Below, piece after piece: positions 5,834-6,826 of a stretch of DNA of 6,826 nucleotides. Under the pieces are notes generated by a model. It was not told the origin of the DNA, did not search any database, and saw only the letters and a program-made list of their open reading frames with translations. A program made the position numbers and the translations under genes. The stretch comes from Candidatus Latescibacteria bacterium 4484_107 (GTDB lineage Bacteria; Latescibacterota; 4484-107), in the NCBI GenBank assembly GCA_002059205.1, contig MVCQ01000171.1:1-6826 (forward strand), read 5' to 3'. The number at the start of each line of letters is the position of its first letter. The stretch's first letter is position 1.

Positions 5834-6826
5834 ATGTTGCAAGGAACGTTGCGTAAAATCCGGGCCAGGACGGAGAGCTGGTCGTCCTTAGCAGAAAAAC
5901 AGATCATCGCGCAGGGGACGATCCGTCCCATTGTATCGGAAGGCGGATACGATCCGCGGGGAACGAAGCAGGCGGTGGTGTGGACAAACGACCGGAAGTT
6001 TTCCGGAACTTTTGAGTTGATAGACGTGGAGGTGTACAAGGCTGTTTATCGGGGGACATTGAAGGACAGCGGACGCCACGTCTGGGGCGGGAACAATTTG
6101 CTTGCTGATTTCACGGCATTTACCATGCCCGGACGGTATCGGATGCGGCTTCACTTAGAGGGGACGAATGAGGTGGTGGATTCGGTCACGTTCCCCATTC
6201 GTCCCTCGCTCTACGTGGAACTTGCGGAGCAGGGCGCGCGATGGTATTATTATCAGCGCTGCGGCGTGGAGATCCCCGGGTGGCATCCGGCGTGTCATAC
6301 GGACGATGCCCTGCTGGATGGGAAGCCTTATGACGCTACAGGAGGCTGGCACGACGGAGGGGATTACAATAAGTGGTCGCATTATTCGTATTACGGCTTG
6401 TTTGCGTTGTGTGCGCTCTACGATGCTTTTCCCGAACGATGGAAGGGGGAGCGTGAATTGGCAGTTCCTTTGGAGGAGGCGGTCTGGGAGGCGGAGTACG
6501 TGTGCAAGGTGCAGCGGGAGGATGGGACGCTGCTTTCGGCCATCGGTGCCGACGAGGACGATCCGTGGCTCTGGGAGGGCGTTCCGGAGAAAGAGCCTAC
6601 CCGACGGCTCTCTCCGCATTACGGAGGAGAAAGCTATTCCAATACCACGTTAGTGGGGGCGTCTATGGCGAGGTTGGCGAACGTGCTGAAATCCATCGGG
6701 TACGAGGAGGCCGCGATCTCGCGATATACGAAAGTGGCTCAGCGGGCGTACAATCGGGCGTGCGAGATGGATTTCTCCCGGATTGGCCCGCGTCCTGCCG
6801 AGCTTCCTTTTGGACACTCCTTCCCG
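5834..6826 (+). CDS. Glycoside hydrolase family 9 with N-terminal Ig-like (CelD_N) domain, 3' end outside window
   Basis: ATG 5834 has a clear ribosome binding site (GGAGG 5822-5826, 7-base spacer) and an in-frame stop lies just upstream (TAA 5810-5812). The frame is open for all 331 codons to the window edge. Residues about 30-122 look like the immunoglobulin-like domain that precedes many GH9 catalytic domains. The catalytic domain begins at about 125; YYYQRCG (138-144) and ACHTDD (153-158) are family-like, and GGWHDGGDYNKW (170-181) is the conserved GH9 DxxD motif with Asp174 and Asp177 in the places of the catalytic base and its partner. The catalytic acid Glu would lie beyond the edge. 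GH9 enzymes cleave beta-1,4 glucans by inversion, but some members act on chito-oligosaccharides or glucosamine. No hydrophobic signal segment is present in the first 35 residues, so the enzyme is probably cytoplasmic and works on imported oligosaccharides. Confidence 0.85.
   Translation, partial: MLQGTLRKIRARTESWSSLAEKQIIAQGTIRPIVSEGGYDPRGTKQAVVWTNDRKFSGTFELIDVEVYKAVYRGTLKDSGRHVWGGNNLLADFTAFTMPGRYRMRLHLEGTNEVVDSVTFPIRPSLYVELAEQGARWYYYQRCGVEIPGWHPACHTDDALLDGKPYDATGGWHDGGDYNKWSHYSYYGLFALCALYDAFPERWKGERELAVPLEEAVWEAEYVCKVQREDGTLLSAIGADEDDPWLWEGVPEKEPTRRLSPHYGGESYSNTTLVGASMARLANVLKSIGYEEAAISRYTKVAQRAYNRACEMDFSRIGPRPAELPFGHSFP

Noticed and set aside
6155..6653. Open frames of about 155-160 codons on both strands
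   Set aside because: Both overlap the GH9 frame, which is open for 331 codons with conserved motifs. They are explained by its GC-rich codons.

Overview
The window looks like part of the chromosome of a free-living, sugar- and polysaccharide-using bacterium. Most genes are on the + strand, and the strongest starts are preceded by AGGAGG-type ribosome binding sites. The families present are a Gfo/Idh/MocA oxidoreductase, an AraC regulator with a cupin sensor, a uroporphyrinogen-decarboxylase-like protein, a small cupin, a VDD-type deacetylase-like protein and a family 9 glycoside hydrolase. In my recollection this mix is common in Armatimonadota, Planctomycetota/Lentisphaerota and similar environmental lineages. 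That placement is inference only; no marker gene fixes the phylum. I see no tRNA, rRNA, CRISPR array, transposase or phage gene.

Layout. Positions 1-794 (- strand, running off the left edge) hold an endonuclease III-related DNA glycosylase with a good promoter that would give an almost leaderless transcript. A divergent intergenic region (795-983) carries an operator-like palindrome and two facing arrays of a degenerate 7-bp repeat around a run of nine G. All genes after that are on the + strand: a broken Gfo/Idh/MocA oxidoreductase (984-1863), an AraC regulator (about 1979-2914), a frameshifted deacetylase-like protein (3020-4266), an intact small cupin (4309-4653) and a 5'-truncated, frameshifted URO-D-like gene (4752-5440). 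A 393-bp non-coding stretch (5441-5833) holds a promoter-like pair, a terminator-like hairpin, a 10-bp tandem repeat and a long direct repeat. From 5834 to the right edge runs a family 9 glycoside hydrolase with no visible signal peptide.

How it fits together. The oxidoreductase, regulator, deacetylase-like protein, cupin and URO-D-like protein look like one carbohydrate-responsive catabolic module under AraC control. The GH9 enzyme would act on imported oligosaccharides in the cytoplasm if its start is right. The main oddity is that three of the five genes between the two outer intact genes carry clear reading-frame lesions, and the AraC gene has an ambiguous 5' end. Either the module is decaying or the assembly has indel errors here; read mapping would decide. 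The two outer genes run off the window and were read by direct translation of the edge frames. They are open throughout the visible part.
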